Part shown: positions 1-7,829 of the stretch, piece by piece
Position numbering within the stretch: the first letter of the stretch is position 1
How the letters are laid out: the number at the start of each line of letters is the position of its first letter
Source: Alkaliphilus hydrothermalis
Lineage (GTDB): Bacteria > Bacillota > Clostridia > Peptostreptococcales > Natronincolaceae
Length of the DNA: 50,340 nucleotides
NCBI RefSeq assembly: GCF_016908555.1
Contig: NZ_JAFBEE010000021.1
Coordinates: forward strand, 1 to 50,340
Reading direction: 5' to 3'
Program-made: the position numbers and the translations under genes
Notes under the pieces: model-generated
What the model saw: only the letters and a program-made list of their open reading frames with translations
Told to the model about the DNA's origin: nothing
The model's database searches: none

Positions 1-94
1 GTTATGTAAATGGTGAAGTGAAGAGCCGGATGCCTTAATAGGGCAAGTCCGGTTCTGTGAGGGGTTGGAATTGCAAGGTTCCAGCCTACTCGAT
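1..94 (+). mobile_element. 3' end of a group II intron (domains V and VI)
   Basis: Positions 23-55 fold as a group II intron domain V: GAGCCGGA pairs with TCCGGTTC, a two-base AG bulge follows, and the TGCC/GGGC part closes a short loop. Positions 59-91 fold as domain VI: GAG(59-61) pairs with CTC(89-91), GGGTTGGAA pairs with TTCCAGCCT, and A88 is the unpaired branch-point adenosine. The intron then ends at about 94 with GAT, agreeing with the AY 3' end of this class. The rest of the intron and any reverse transcriptase lie before the window. This is a structural match read by eye; the exact 3' boundary is uncertain by a few bases. Confidence 0.8.
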
Positions 95-192
95 TCTTTG
101 ACTCTACCCTATATTTAAACAAGTATTTTAAGAAGTAACCTACGCTTGAGAGACTAAACGTTTAACTATAATGCAAAATTTTAATTTAAAAT

Positions 193-248
193 AATAAAGA
201 AAACCTATAGGACAAGTACTATACTTGATCCTATAGGTTTTCTTTATT
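193..248. terminator. Strong bidirectional terminator, about 26-bp stem
   Basis: Arms 193-218 and 222-248 are complementary over 26 pairs with a single bulged T at 229 and a 3-base loop. The A-rich left flank and T-rich right flank make it a terminator-like hairpin on both strands. It separates the intron end from the germination operon. Confidence 0.8.
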
Positions 249-277
249 TTGTGCAATCCTACAGATTTTTGATTTAT

Positions 278-307
278 TGTATATAAAATTCTTAAAGTGT
301 AAAAATA
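278..307 (+). promoter_or_regulatory. Possible forespore (sigma-G-like) promoter of the ger operon
   Basis: TGTATA at 278-283 and AAAAATA at 301-307 are spaced by 17 bases. The upstream box resembles the sigma-G TGAATA box (5/6), but the downstream box matches CATACTA only in part (4/7). GerA operons are known sigma-G targets in Bacillus; here the site is a weak guess. Confidence 0.25.
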
Positions 308-355
308 TAGAAGTGTGAAGATTATATAGAAATAATTAGAAAAGCAGGTGAAGAA

Positions 356-565
356 ATGCAAATGTACTTAGAGAGACTAGATGGCTTGTTTAATAGCTTT
401 ATTTTATTTGTCATTGTGTCTATTGGTATTATCACATTGCTGGCGGATGTGCCAAAGTTGAAGAGGCGGAAACTTATGAAGGAAGTGAAACTAGCTAGAG
501 GAATAAGCCTGTTTTATATTTTCGGGGGACTATTAAGCTATATTGCACTAAGGATATTGTTGTAG
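356..565 (+). CDS. Small two-helix membrane protein (CLC_0170-like)
   Basis: A 69-residue protein with two hydrophobic segments (about residues 13-31 and 50-68) separated by a basic loop (KLKRRKLMKEVK). A GCAGGTG Shine-Dalgarno site lies 5 bases before ATG 356; a second in-frame ATG is at 362. It ends 13 bases before the gerKA-like gene, so it is likely the first gene of the germination operon. Small proteins of this kind (known as the CLC_0170 family, from memory) occur next to clostridial germinant receptors. Its role is not known; an accessory part of the receptor in the spore inner membrane is inference. Confidence 0.7.
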   Translation: MQMYLERLDGLFNSFILFVIVSIGIITLLADVPKLKRRKLMKEVKLARGISLFYIFGGLLSYIALRILL

Positions 566-578
566 AGGAGAGGGTACC

Positions 579-2159
579 ATGGGACTTTGGAAAAAGATAT
601 TTGGAGAAAAGAAAAAAGAAGCAAAGGCTGGTAAGACCATGCCCGATAAAAAGCTAGATAAAAACCTCGAGACAATAAAGGCAATGCTAAAGGATTGTGA
701 TGATATTGTCTATCGGGAATTTGAAATAGGTGTGGATCAGGATTATAAGGCTGCCCTTGTCTATGTGGACGGGATGGCGGATAAAATTCTGATTAATAAT
801 TTTATACTGAGCACATCTATGGTGGCCACAAGAATCGTAGAGCCCACTGCTGAAGAACTCAAACAGCAGTTAAGTCAGCATATGAAGGACCATACTTTTG
901 CTGTGACGGAGGTCAGTGAGCAGGAGACCATGGAGGATGCTGTTAAATTTGCCTTAAGTGGAGATACAATAATACTTCTAGACAACTGCGAAAAAATCTT
1001 TACTGTTGGCTCCAAGGGGTTCCCTGCAAGGGGAGTATCGGAGCCTGTGACAGAGGCAGTTATCCGTGGACCAAGGGATGGATTTACGGAGGTCTTTCGA
1101 TTTAATACAGCCCTGATTCGTAGAAGAATAAGAGATACAAAACTAAAGGTAAAACAGATGCAACTGGGGGCTAGGTCCAAAACCGACGTTGCAATTATGT
1201 ACATAGAAGATGTGGTGAATGAGGGGGTCCTCAAGGAAGTAAAGAGAAGATTAGATACCATTGATATAGACATAATATTAGACAGTGGTTATGTAGAGCA
1301 ATTTATAGAGGATGATTGGACATCTCCCTTTCCTCAGATTCAAAATACTGAAAGACCCGACGTGGTGACAGCCGCCCTATATGAAGGTAGGGTGGCAATT
1401 GTAGTGGATAACAGCCCCTTTGTTCTAATTGTACCAGGTACCATTAATGCCATGATGCAGTCGGCGGAGGACTATTATGAGAGGTGGAGTATTGCAACAG
1501 CTGTAAGACTGTTAAGGTATTTTGCAGCCACTTTGTCTTTGCTTCTACCCTCTTTGTATGTTGCTTTTACCTCCTTTCATCCCCAGATGATGCCTACTCA
1601 ATTAACTTTGGCGCTGGCAGTAAATCGGGAGGGTGTGCCCTTCCCTGCTATAGTAGAGGCTTTGATTATGGAGACCACTATAGAGATTCTAAGGGAGGCA
1701 GGGGTTAGGCTTCCAGGTCCTATTGGGGCCACCATTGGTATCGTTGGAGGTCTTGTAATCGGACAGGCGGCAGTTGAGGCAGGTTTAGTTGCTCCATTGA
1801 TGGTAATCGTGGTGGCGGTAACGGCAATTTCTTCTTTTGCTATTCCTAGATATAACCTAGCAATAGGTTTTAGATTACTAAGATTTTTGTTTATATTTGC
1901 AGCAGGTGCTTTAGGTCTGTATGGCATCATGCTGTCGCTCCTGTTGGTTTTAATTCACTTAGCAAGCTTAAAGAGCTTTGGTGTTCCTTATTTATCACCC
2001 TTTGTTACCTTTATTGAAGAGTCAGGGGATATAGGAGATACCTTTGTGAGGGCCCCCCTCCTTTCTATGAATAATAGAAATGCCCACGTAAATCCAAACA
2101 ATAGAAATCGTATGGATGATCGTAGAAGAGAAAATTTCGGTGATAAGGAGGAGAAATAA
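579..2159 (+). CDS. gerKA: Spore germination protein, GerA/GerKA family (A subunit)
   Basis: A subunit of a nutrient germinant receptor in the spore inner membrane. The 526-residue length is usual for the family. The N-terminal part (to about 290) is hydrophilic and carries the GerA-family stretch DNSPFVLIVPGT; several membrane helices follow (about 295-460) with the conserved PGPIGATIGIVGGLVIGQAAV segment split over helices, then a basic/acidic tail. A GAGGAGAGGGT Shine-Dalgarno site precedes ATG 579. The stop codon directly abuts the start of the B subunit at 2160, indicating translational coupling. The ligand cannot be told from sequence. Confidence 0.93.
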   Translation: MGLWKKIFGEKKKEAKAGKTMPDKKLDKNLETIKAMLKDCDDIVYREFEIGVDQDYKAALVYVDGMADKILINNFILSTSMVATRIVEPTAEELKQQLSQHMKDHTFAVTEVSEQETMEDAVKFALSGDTIILLDNCEKIFTVGSKGFPARGVSEPVTEAVIRGPRDGFTEVFRFNTALIRRRIRDTKLKVKQMQLGARSKTDVAIMYIEDVVNEGVLKEVKRRLDTIDIDIILDSGYVEQFIEDDWTSPFPQIQNTERPDVVTAALYEGRVAIVVDNSPFVLIVPGTINAMMQSAEDYYERWSIATAVRLLRYFAATLSLLLPSLYVAFTSFHPQMMPTQLTLALAVNREGVPFPAIVEALIMETTIEILREAGVRLPGPIGATIGIVGGLVIGQAAVEAGLVAPLMVIVVAVTAISSFAIPRYNLAIGFRLLRFLFIFAAGALGLYGIMLSLLLVLIHLASLKSFGVPYLSPFVTFIEESGDIGDTFVRAPLLSMNNRNAHVNPNNRNRMDDRRRENFGDKEEK

Positions 2160-3272
2160 ATGAACTTTAACAATAATAAAGTTTCTGCCCCCCAGCTGGG
2201 GAGTATCATTCTGTTGACGGTTGTTGGGACTGGAATATTGACTCTGCCTAGAGCCTTAGCAGAGAATGTTGGATCAGATGGATGGCTCCTCATTCTTTTA
2301 GGAACCCTCCTCAGTGCTGCTGTGGTGTTAATCCATAGTCACATCGTTAAATCCTTCCCCAACAAAGGGTACATGGAGATTATATCCACTTGCCTTTCCA
2401 AGCCGGTGGCATATATCGTAGTTGCCCTACTGGTGGTTTATTTTATAATCTTAAATGGTTTTTTAGTAAGATTATTCGCAGAGGTTGTAAAGCTTTTTTT
2501 ATTACTACGGACCCCTATAGAGATTATTATATTTAGTTTATTACTATTGGGGGCATATTTAGCTAGACAAGGAATTGAGACCTTGGGAAGACTGGCAGAG
2601 TTATTAATCCCCATTGTTCTTGTTCCATCGCTAATTTTATTTTTATTATCCCTTGAGGGGGGAGACTTAGGAAATCTCTACCCGATATTAAAGACACCCA
2701 TACCTAATATATTAAAGGAGATGCCTACTATTTTGTTTAGTTTTTTAGGGTTTGATGTGCTATTGATTTTTGGTTTGTATGTTAATAAACCTCAGAAAAT
2801 AGCAAAGTCAGCCACTAGAGCAATTCTTTTCATAGGAGCCTTGTATCTAGTACTAAACTTGTCAGTAATTGTAAAATTTGGCGTGCCACAAACTACTCAC
2901 CTAATATGGCCGACTATTAGTTTATTTAAAACCATAGACTTTCCCGGTCTTTTTATAGAAAATGTAGAGGGGGTAGTGATGGGAATATGGGTATTGATTG
3001 TATTTATGTCCATTGCCCCCATATTATTGGTAAAGGTTATTTTGTTGCAGGATTTGTTCAGTGTAAAGGACAATAAATGTTTTGCTCTACCCCTACTACC
3101 ACCCTTATACTTTGTTGCCCTTTGGGGAGCCAGTTTAGCAGAGTCATATGCCTATCTAGACAAATTTGTTACCTATACAGCTCCTATTGTCACACTGGGG
3201 ATACCGGGCTTGATTCTAATCGTAATGACATTCAAGAAGAAAAACAAGAAGGAAGGTGAGCCAAATGCATAG
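2160..3272 (+). CDS. gerKB: Spore germination protein, GerB/GerKB family (B subunit)
   Basis: B subunit of the germinant receptor: an APC-superfamily-like integral membrane protein of 370 residues with about ten hydrophobic helices. The N-terminus contains the family signature QLGSIILLTVVGTGILTLP. It begins immediately after the A subunit stop, with GGAGG inside the end of that gene as ribosome site. Its last eight bases overlap the C-subunit start at 3265. In known receptors this subunit is the likely site of germinant binding. Confidence 0.93.
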   Translation: MNFNNNKVSAPQLGSIILLTVVGTGILTLPRALAENVGSDGWLLILLGTLLSAAVVLIHSHIVKSFPNKGYMEIISTCLSKPVAYIVVALLVVYFIILNGFLVRLFAEVVKLFLLLRTPIEIIIFSLLLLGAYLARQGIETLGRLAELLIPIVLVPSLILFLLSLEGGDLGNLYPILKTPIPNILKEMPTILFSFLGFDVLLIFGLYVNKPQKIAKSATRAILFIGALYLVLNLSVIVKFGVPQTTHLIWPTISLFKTIDFPGLFIENVEGVVMGIWVLIVFMSIAPILLVKVILLQDLFSVKDNKCFALPLLPPLYFVALWGASLAESYAYLDKFVTYTAPIVTLGIPGLILIVMTFKKKNKKEGEPNA

Positions 3273-4449
3273 GAGGAAAGTAAAATGTATGATGCTTACT
3301 TTGATCATAACCTTATCCATGTTTTTGACCGCCTGCTGGGACAAAACGGAAATAAATGACCGGGCCTTTGTGTTGGCCCTTGGAATAGACCATATACCTC
3401 CTTCAGAGCAACCCAAAGAGGATCGAGAGCATAAGGCGTTGGAGAAGGTGCTAGGGGAGCACGCCCCCCACTATCGGATGACCTATGCATTTCCAAAGCA
3501 GATGTTGGCGGGGGGAGAACCCACTGTAGAAAATATCATCATGAGTAGTGTTGGCGAAAACATCTACATTAATGAAAGACAAATGAAGGCTAGAGTTGAT
3601 AATCAATTATTTCTAGGACATCTCAAATCAGTGGTGCTGGGGGAAGAAGTGGTCAAGACCCCCCAAATGTTCCGTGAAGTGTTGGATGCCTTAGAGAAGG
3701 ACCCCCTCATCAGTAGAAAGGTAAACCTTGCAATTGCAGTAGGAGAAGCTAAGGAGGTACTAAATGTTGAACCAAAGCAAGAATCCATCTCTGGACAGTT
3801 TATAACAGATTTATTTATGGGGGAAGACCGTACCAATCGTGCGCCTGTAGCAGATTTAGACCAGTTGTTTATCTCCCTTCATGACAATAGTAATGCGGCC
3901 ATCCCCCGATTAACCGGTGCTGAGGAGGAACTAAAGCTGGGGGGAGCAGCCATTATCAAAAACTATGAGTTTGTGGGCTGGATAGGAGAACTAGAATCCA
4001 TGGGGTTAATGATTTTAAAAAATGAGACGGACATTTTTGTAGTAACCATTAATGCAGACGGTATTAATATTCCCTACCAAGTCACTGAAATTAAAACGGT
4101 TTATACTATACAGCAGAAGGATAAGGAAATAAAAATGCTTATCGAAATTGAAGCAGAGGGAGATATTGTGCAGTATTTCTTTGACCCAGAAGAAGATGTG
4201 CTAGATCCAGCCCTGTTAGAAAAATTAGAACAGGAAGTTGAGAAGAAGCTACAGGGTATTGTGATGCATACGGTGGAAAAGCTTCAAAAAGACCTAGAGA
4301 CCGACGTCCTAGGGTTTGACACCTACATTAAAAGACATAATCCAGACCTTTGGGCTCAAGTAGGTAAGGATTGGGTGGAAATCTTCCCTACGGTAGAAGT
4401 AGAAGTCGTGGTGGATGCGAAAATCAGAAGAGTCGGATTAACTAAATAA
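3265..4449 (+). CDS. gerKC: Spore germination lipoprotein, GerC/GerKC family (C subunit)
   Basis: C subunit of the germinant receptor. The N-terminus has a basic stretch (HRRKVK), a hydrophobic core and the lipobox LTAC, followed by WDKTEINDRAFVLALGID, typical of GerC lipoproteins (Ger(x)C). I choose ATG 3265 because GGAAGGTGAG (3251-3260) is well placed for it and the basic residues are kept; a GTG at 3256 would lie inside that ribosome site. From the ATG it has 394 residues, a normal length. It is the last gene of the operon; no clear terminator was seen before spoIIR. Confidence 0.92.
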   Translation: MHRRKVKCMMLTLIITLSMFLTACWDKTEINDRAFVLALGIDHIPPSEQPKEDREHKALEKVLGEHAPHYRMTYAFPKQMLAGGEPTVENIIMSSVGENIYINERQMKARVDNQLFLGHLKSVVLGEEVVKTPQMFREVLDALEKDPLISRKVNLAIAVGEAKEVLNVEPKQESISGQFITDLFMGEDRTNRAPVADLDQLFISLHDNSNAAIPRLTGAEEELKLGGAAIIKNYEFVGWIGELESMGLMILKNETDIFVVTINADGINIPYQVTEIKTVYTIQQKDKEIKMLIEIEAEGDIVQYFFDPEEDVLDPALLEKLEQEVEKKLQGIVMHTVEKLQKDLETDVLGFDTYIKRHNPDLWAQVGKDWVEIFPTVEVEVVVDAKIRRVGLTK

Positions 4450-4506
4450 GGCAATATAAATACCATAAAATTACATTTTTATCATTAAAGAAAATGTTAT
4501 ATGAAT

Positions 4507-4537
4507 TGTATATTTTTTCCCCTGCTTGTACATAATG
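4507..4537 (+). promoter_or_regulatory. Possible forespore promoter of spoIIR
   Basis: TGTATA (4507-4512) and CATAATG (4531-4537) are separated by 18 bases, close to the sigma-F/sigma-G pattern TGnATA-N17/18-CATAnTA. spoIIR is a sigma-F target in Bacillus, which supports the reading, but the -10 is imperfect. Confidence 0.35.
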
Positions 4538-4576
4538 AGAATATAAGAATGAACTGGAGATTGAGGGGGAAAAAAA

Positions 4577-5242
4577 ATGTATAGAAAATTACTAATGATG
4601 GTTTTGGTGGCAGTGATCACTCTAGGAAGTTTAAGTATCTTTAGCTCAGGGGAGGATTTAACCCTTCAAGCTCAACAGGAGAATAACTTGATACGTTTTC
4701 ATGTATTAGCAAATAGTGATTCTCCAGTGGATCAAGCCTTAAAGCTAAAGGTAAGGGACCGTATCATGAAGGATATGGCTGAGATTCTAGAGGATGTTGC
4801 CAGTATCGAAGAAAGTAGAAATTTAATTATTGAGAATATAGATAGAATACAAGAAATCGCATTAGAGGAATTACAACTGAATGGTTCTGACTATCCAGTA
4901 AAGGTTGTATTGAAGGAACATGTTTTCCCAACAAGACGGTATGGTAATATGGTGTTTCCTGCTGGAAAATATGAAGCATTGAGGATTTTAATCGGAGAAG
5001 CAGAGGGGCAAAACTGGTGGTGTGTAATGTTCCCACCCCTTTGCTTTATAGACGTGAAGAGTGGATTGGTGGATGAGGGGACCAAGCAGAAGTTGAAGGG
5101 TGCCCTATCGGAGGAAGAGTATCAATTAATCTATGCAGAAGTAGAACAGCAGGAGGAGATTCCTCTACAATTGAGATCAAAAATATTTGATTTCATCAAG
5201 TATTCTAAAAATCATATCAACAAAATGGCATCAATTTTTTAA
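4577..5242 (+). CDS. spoIIR: Stage II sporulation protein R
   Basis: Secreted signalling protein made in the forespore; it triggers SpoIIGA to process pro-sigma-E in the mother cell. The 221 residues start with a signal peptide (basic YRK, then a hydrophobic run to about residue 25), followed by the family hallmarks IRFHVLANSDSPVDQ, LKVRDRI and the Trp-rich WWCVMFPPLCF near residue 140. Length equals the usual family size. ATG 4577 is preceded by GAGGGGG. It stands alone between the ger operon and a strong terminator at 5274. Confidence 0.95.
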   Translation: MYRKLLMMVLVAVITLGSLSIFSSGEDLTLQAQQENNLIRFHVLANSDSPVDQALKLKVRDRIMKDMAEILEDVASIEESRNLIIENIDRIQEIALEELQLNGSDYPVKVVLKEHVFPTRRYGNMVFPAGKYEALRILIGEAEGQNWWCVMFPPLCFIDVKSGLVDEGTKQKLKGALSEEEYQLIYAEVEQQEEIPLQLRSKIFDFIKYSKNHINKMASIF

Positions 5243-5273
5243 TAATGCTTATTTTCGACCCCTTTAAATAGAT

Positions 5274-5313
5274 TGCCCCCCATCATATAGCTAATATGCT
5301 GGGGGGCATTTTT
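5274..5313 (+). terminator. Rho-independent terminator after spoIIR
   Basis: TGCCCCCCATCATAT (5274-5288) pairs with ATATGCTGGGGGGCA (5294-5308) with one mismatch, followed by TTTTTAC. Confidence 0.9.
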
Positions 5314-5512
5314 ACTCTACTTAAATATTTTTTAAAAGTTAAATTTGCCCAGTTGGCAGTAGGTGTTATTAGTTCAAAAGGATATAAATGGTAAATCAAG
5401 GGGAGAAATTAAAATTAATTACAAGGAAATAAATAATAGTTGTGGATAAAAGTTGAATAATACTATCAACAGGAGTAGAATATTAATAGTATTAATGAAA
5501 GTAGGTGAGAAG

Positions 5513-6610
5513 ATGAAGAAGCTAAATGTTTTGGTGGTTTTCGGAGGGAAATCTGGAGAGCATGATGTTTCCTTAATGTCAGCAGCTTCAATTCTGCGGG
5601 CCATCGATCAAGAGAAATATAATCCAATTCCCGTAGGTATTACAAAGGATGGAACATGGAAATTGTGTAACTGTACCATAGATGAGATAGAATCTGGTAG
5701 TTGGGAGGGGGAGTCTAACCTTCTAGCAGAAAATATGAAAGAAACCCCTAAGATTTCATTGCTCCCCACTGAAAAAGGGGGAGGGTTTATTCAAACTCCA
5801 AATGGAAGTGTTGAAGAAATCGATGTCGTATTCCCTGTGCTCCATGGCCCCTTTGGGGAGGATGGAACACTACAGGGCTTGATGGAGATGATGGACCTTC
5901 CATATGTGGGGGCAGGTGTGTTGGCTTCTGCAGTGGCGATGGATAAAGGAATGGCTAAGAAATTATTCGAAGCAGATGCAATTCCCCAAGCAAAGTATGT
6001 ATTACTTAATAGGAAAAGATACTTTACTGAACCAGACCGGGTGCTGCAGGAAGTGGAAGAGGCCTTTGGATATCCTGTGTTTGTGAAGCCTGCAAATCTA
6101 GGCTCCTCTGTTGGAATCTCAAAAGCAAAGGATCGAGGGCAATTGATGGTGGCAATTGAAGAGGCGGCAAAGTATGATAGACGAATCGTCGTTGAAGAAT
6201 TTATAAATTGTCGAGAGATTGAATGTGCAGTACTAGGAAATGATGAACCAATCGCTTCTCTTCCAGCAGAAATTATTCCTTCCCATGAATTTTACGATTA
6301 TCGAGACAAATACTTTGATGGAACTAGTCAATTTGTGATTCCTGCTGAGATTTCAGAGGAAATGATAAATACAATTAGGGAAATGGCAATCGAAGTATAT
6401 GGCCTATTGGATTGTACAGGACTGGCAAGGGTGGATTTTTTTGTGGAGAAGGAAACAAATCGAATCTTAGTAAATGAGGTTAATACAATGCCAGGATTTA
6501 CTAAAATTAGCATGTATCCTAAAATGTGGGAAGTCACAGGATTGCCCTATAAAGAATTGATTAGTCGTTTAATTGAATTGGCAATGGAGCGATATGAGGA
6601 TAGAAAATAA
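5513..6610 (+). CDS. ddl: D-alanine--D-alanine ligase
   Basis: Cytosolic ATP-grasp enzyme joining two D-alanines for peptidoglycan precursors. Motifs in order: FGGKSGEHDVSL at the N-terminus, HGPFGEDGTLQG, the ATP-grasp KPANLGSSVGI, REIECAVLGN, RVDFF, and NEVNTMPGFT near the C-terminus. The omega-loop YDYRDKY contains the tyrosine typical of D-Ala rather than D-lactate ligases. An in-frame TTG at 5453 would add 20 residues, but AGGTGAG (5503-5509) points to ATG 5513, giving 365 residues, the length of the longer DdlA-like class. Downstream genes on the same strand follow at short distance. Confidence 0.95.
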   Translation: MKKLNVLVVFGGKSGEHDVSLMSAASILRAIDQEKYNPIPVGITKDGTWKLCNCTIDEIESGSWEGESNLLAENMKETPKISLLPTEKGGGFIQTPNGSVEEIDVVFPVLHGPFGEDGTLQGLMEMMDLPYVGAGVLASAVAMDKGMAKKLFEADAIPQAKYVLLNRKRYFTEPDRVLQEVEEAFGYPVFVKPANLGSSVGISKAKDRGQLMVAIEEAAKYDRRIVVEEFINCREIECAVLGNDEPIASLPAEIIPSHEFYDYRDKYFDGTSQFVIPAEISEEMINTIREMAIEVYGLLDCTGLARVDFFVEKETNRILVNEVNTMPGFTKISMYPKMWEVTGLPYKELISRLIELAMERYEDRK

Positions 6611-6638
6611 CAATAAAAAATGTAAAGGTTGAGGGAAG

Positions 6639-7061
6639 ATGGAAAAGCGAATGATTAAGGTGCTGGGGACTCAAACGGACCTAAAAGGAGAAAAAAATAC
6701 AATAGAACTCACTACAGAGGGGAAAGTCTACGAAAAGAACAACCATATGTATATCGTATACGAAGAGACGGAGATTTCAGGTATGGAGGGGGCAACCACC
6801 ACCCTTAAAATTGAAGGGGATCATAAAGTATCCATGAAAAGATATGGAGGAATGGATTCCCAACTTGTATTTGAAGAAGGTAAACACTTCACCAGCCAAT
6901 ACAAAACCATGTTTGGAAACTTTAGAATGGATGTAAAGACTAGCACCCTAAAGGTGAATCTATCACGACAAAATCAAAAAGGTAAGATAGAGATCGTCTA
7001 TGATGTAGTGATTTCTGGCTTGACGGAGACAAAAAACACGCTGGAAATCAGTGTGATGTAG
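6639..7061 (+). CDS. DUF1934 (YwiB-like) protein
   Basis: A 140-residue protein predicted to be mostly beta-strand, with the family pattern GTQTDLKGEKNTIELTTEGKVYEKNNHMYIVYEETE and MKRYGGMDSQLVFEEGKH given here as two separate stretches of a calycin-like barrel. It matches B. subtilis YwiB, whose gene lies next to argS. Here the next gene (7079) is an ArgRS-derived protein, so the neighbourhood is kept although argS itself is not. Biochemical function is unknown. Confidence 0.8.
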   Translation: MEKRMIKVLGTQTDLKGEKNTIELTTEGKVYEKNNHMYIVYEETEISGMEGATTTLKIEGDHKVSMKRYGGMDSQLVFEEGKHFTSQYKTMFGNFRMDVKTSTLKVNLSRQNQKGKIEIVYDVVISGLTETKNTLEISVM

Positions 7062-7078
7062 TTAGGTGGAGGATCAGG

Positions 7079-7768
7079 ATGGTACTGGAAAAACTTAAAA
7101 AAGAGATGTATGGATTATTAACACAGAAAATCGATGTTTCCTTTGGAATTAAGTATACGGATTTTACCATTACTAAAAATCAAAAAGAAGGCTATGGGGA
7201 TTTTACTTCCACCGTAGCCTTTTCCTTAAGTAAGGTATTGAAAAGACCCCCAATTGAAATCGCTGAAAAATTGACTGTGGAAGAAATTACAACACAATCC
7301 CTAAAGCTACGGATAGAAGCAGTGGCACCTGGTTTTCTAAATATATACCTTCTGCAGGACTGGAGGTTGATGTTGGTTGAGGGTATACAGAGGGGGAACT
7401 TTAAAGCAGAACAGCTCCACGACCTTCTAAATACCAGTGGGGAGGATTGTTCTGTCCTAAAAAACAAAATGGAATATATTGTCTTCCGTACTAAATGGGT
7501 CTTGGAGGTACTTGAGGGGGAGGGTATTGAAGCTGACATGTATTTAAGTAGGGGGAACTATACTCCTACTTGTTTGGAAATGGCTTTGGTTGATGGAATG
7601 GTATCCCTGTTGGAATTACAAGAACCAGCAGTTCTTCAACAGATGGTGGAGACTTTTGAGAGATATCAAAATGCTATTGTTCTTAGGAAGTTGGAGGGAC
7701 ATTATAGGTCATTTGTATTAGGGTTATTTTTAGCTATAAATAATTTATTTTCATATTTAATTGGGTAA
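7079..7768 (+). CDS. ArgRS-derived protein without catalytic core (N-terminal plus DALR-like domains)
   Basis: A 229-residue protein. Residues about 1-92 look like the N-terminal additional domain of arginyl-tRNA synthetase: GYGDFTSTVAFSLSKVLKRP, then IEIAEKL and VAPGFLNIYL, comparable with the ArgRS pattern FGDYATNVA...REIAE...PGFINF. In ArgRS the HIGH-containing Rossmann core would follow, but no HIGH or KMSKS motif is present. Residues about 130-229 are helical and resemble the DALR anticodon-binding domain (EMALVDGMVSLLELQEPAVL and the hydrophobic C-terminus). It lies 17 bases after the DUF1934 gene, in the place of argS in Bacillus. tRNA binding is inferred; aminoacylation is not possible with this sequence. 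Confidence 0.75.
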   Translation: MVLEKLKKEMYGLLTQKIDVSFGIKYTDFTITKNQKEGYGDFTSTVAFSLSKVLKRPPIEIAEKLTVEEITTQSLKLRIEAVAPGFLNIYLLQDWRLMLVEGIQRGNFKAEQLHDLLNTSGEDCSVLKNKMEYIVFRTKWVLEVLEGEGIEADMYLSRGNYTPTCLEMALVDGMVSLLELQEPAVLQQMVETFERYQNAIVLRKLEGHYRSFVLGLFLAINNLFSYLIG

Positions 7769-7829
7769 AATAAATATAACTGATAAATAATAGGGATTAT
7801 TGTGAAGATGATATGAAGGGGGGATTTAA

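Noticed and set aside
875..1273. Long minus-strand frame inside gerKA
   Set aside because: Shadow of a strongly supported gene; composition and lack of a ribosome site speak against coding.
5453..5512. 20-residue N-terminal extension of ddl from TTG 5453
   Set aside because: No ribosome site and not part of the family; ATG 5513 has AGGTGAG at proper distance.
7769..7829. Purine riboswitch before adenine deaminase
   Set aside because: Only 61 bases and no three-way junction pattern.
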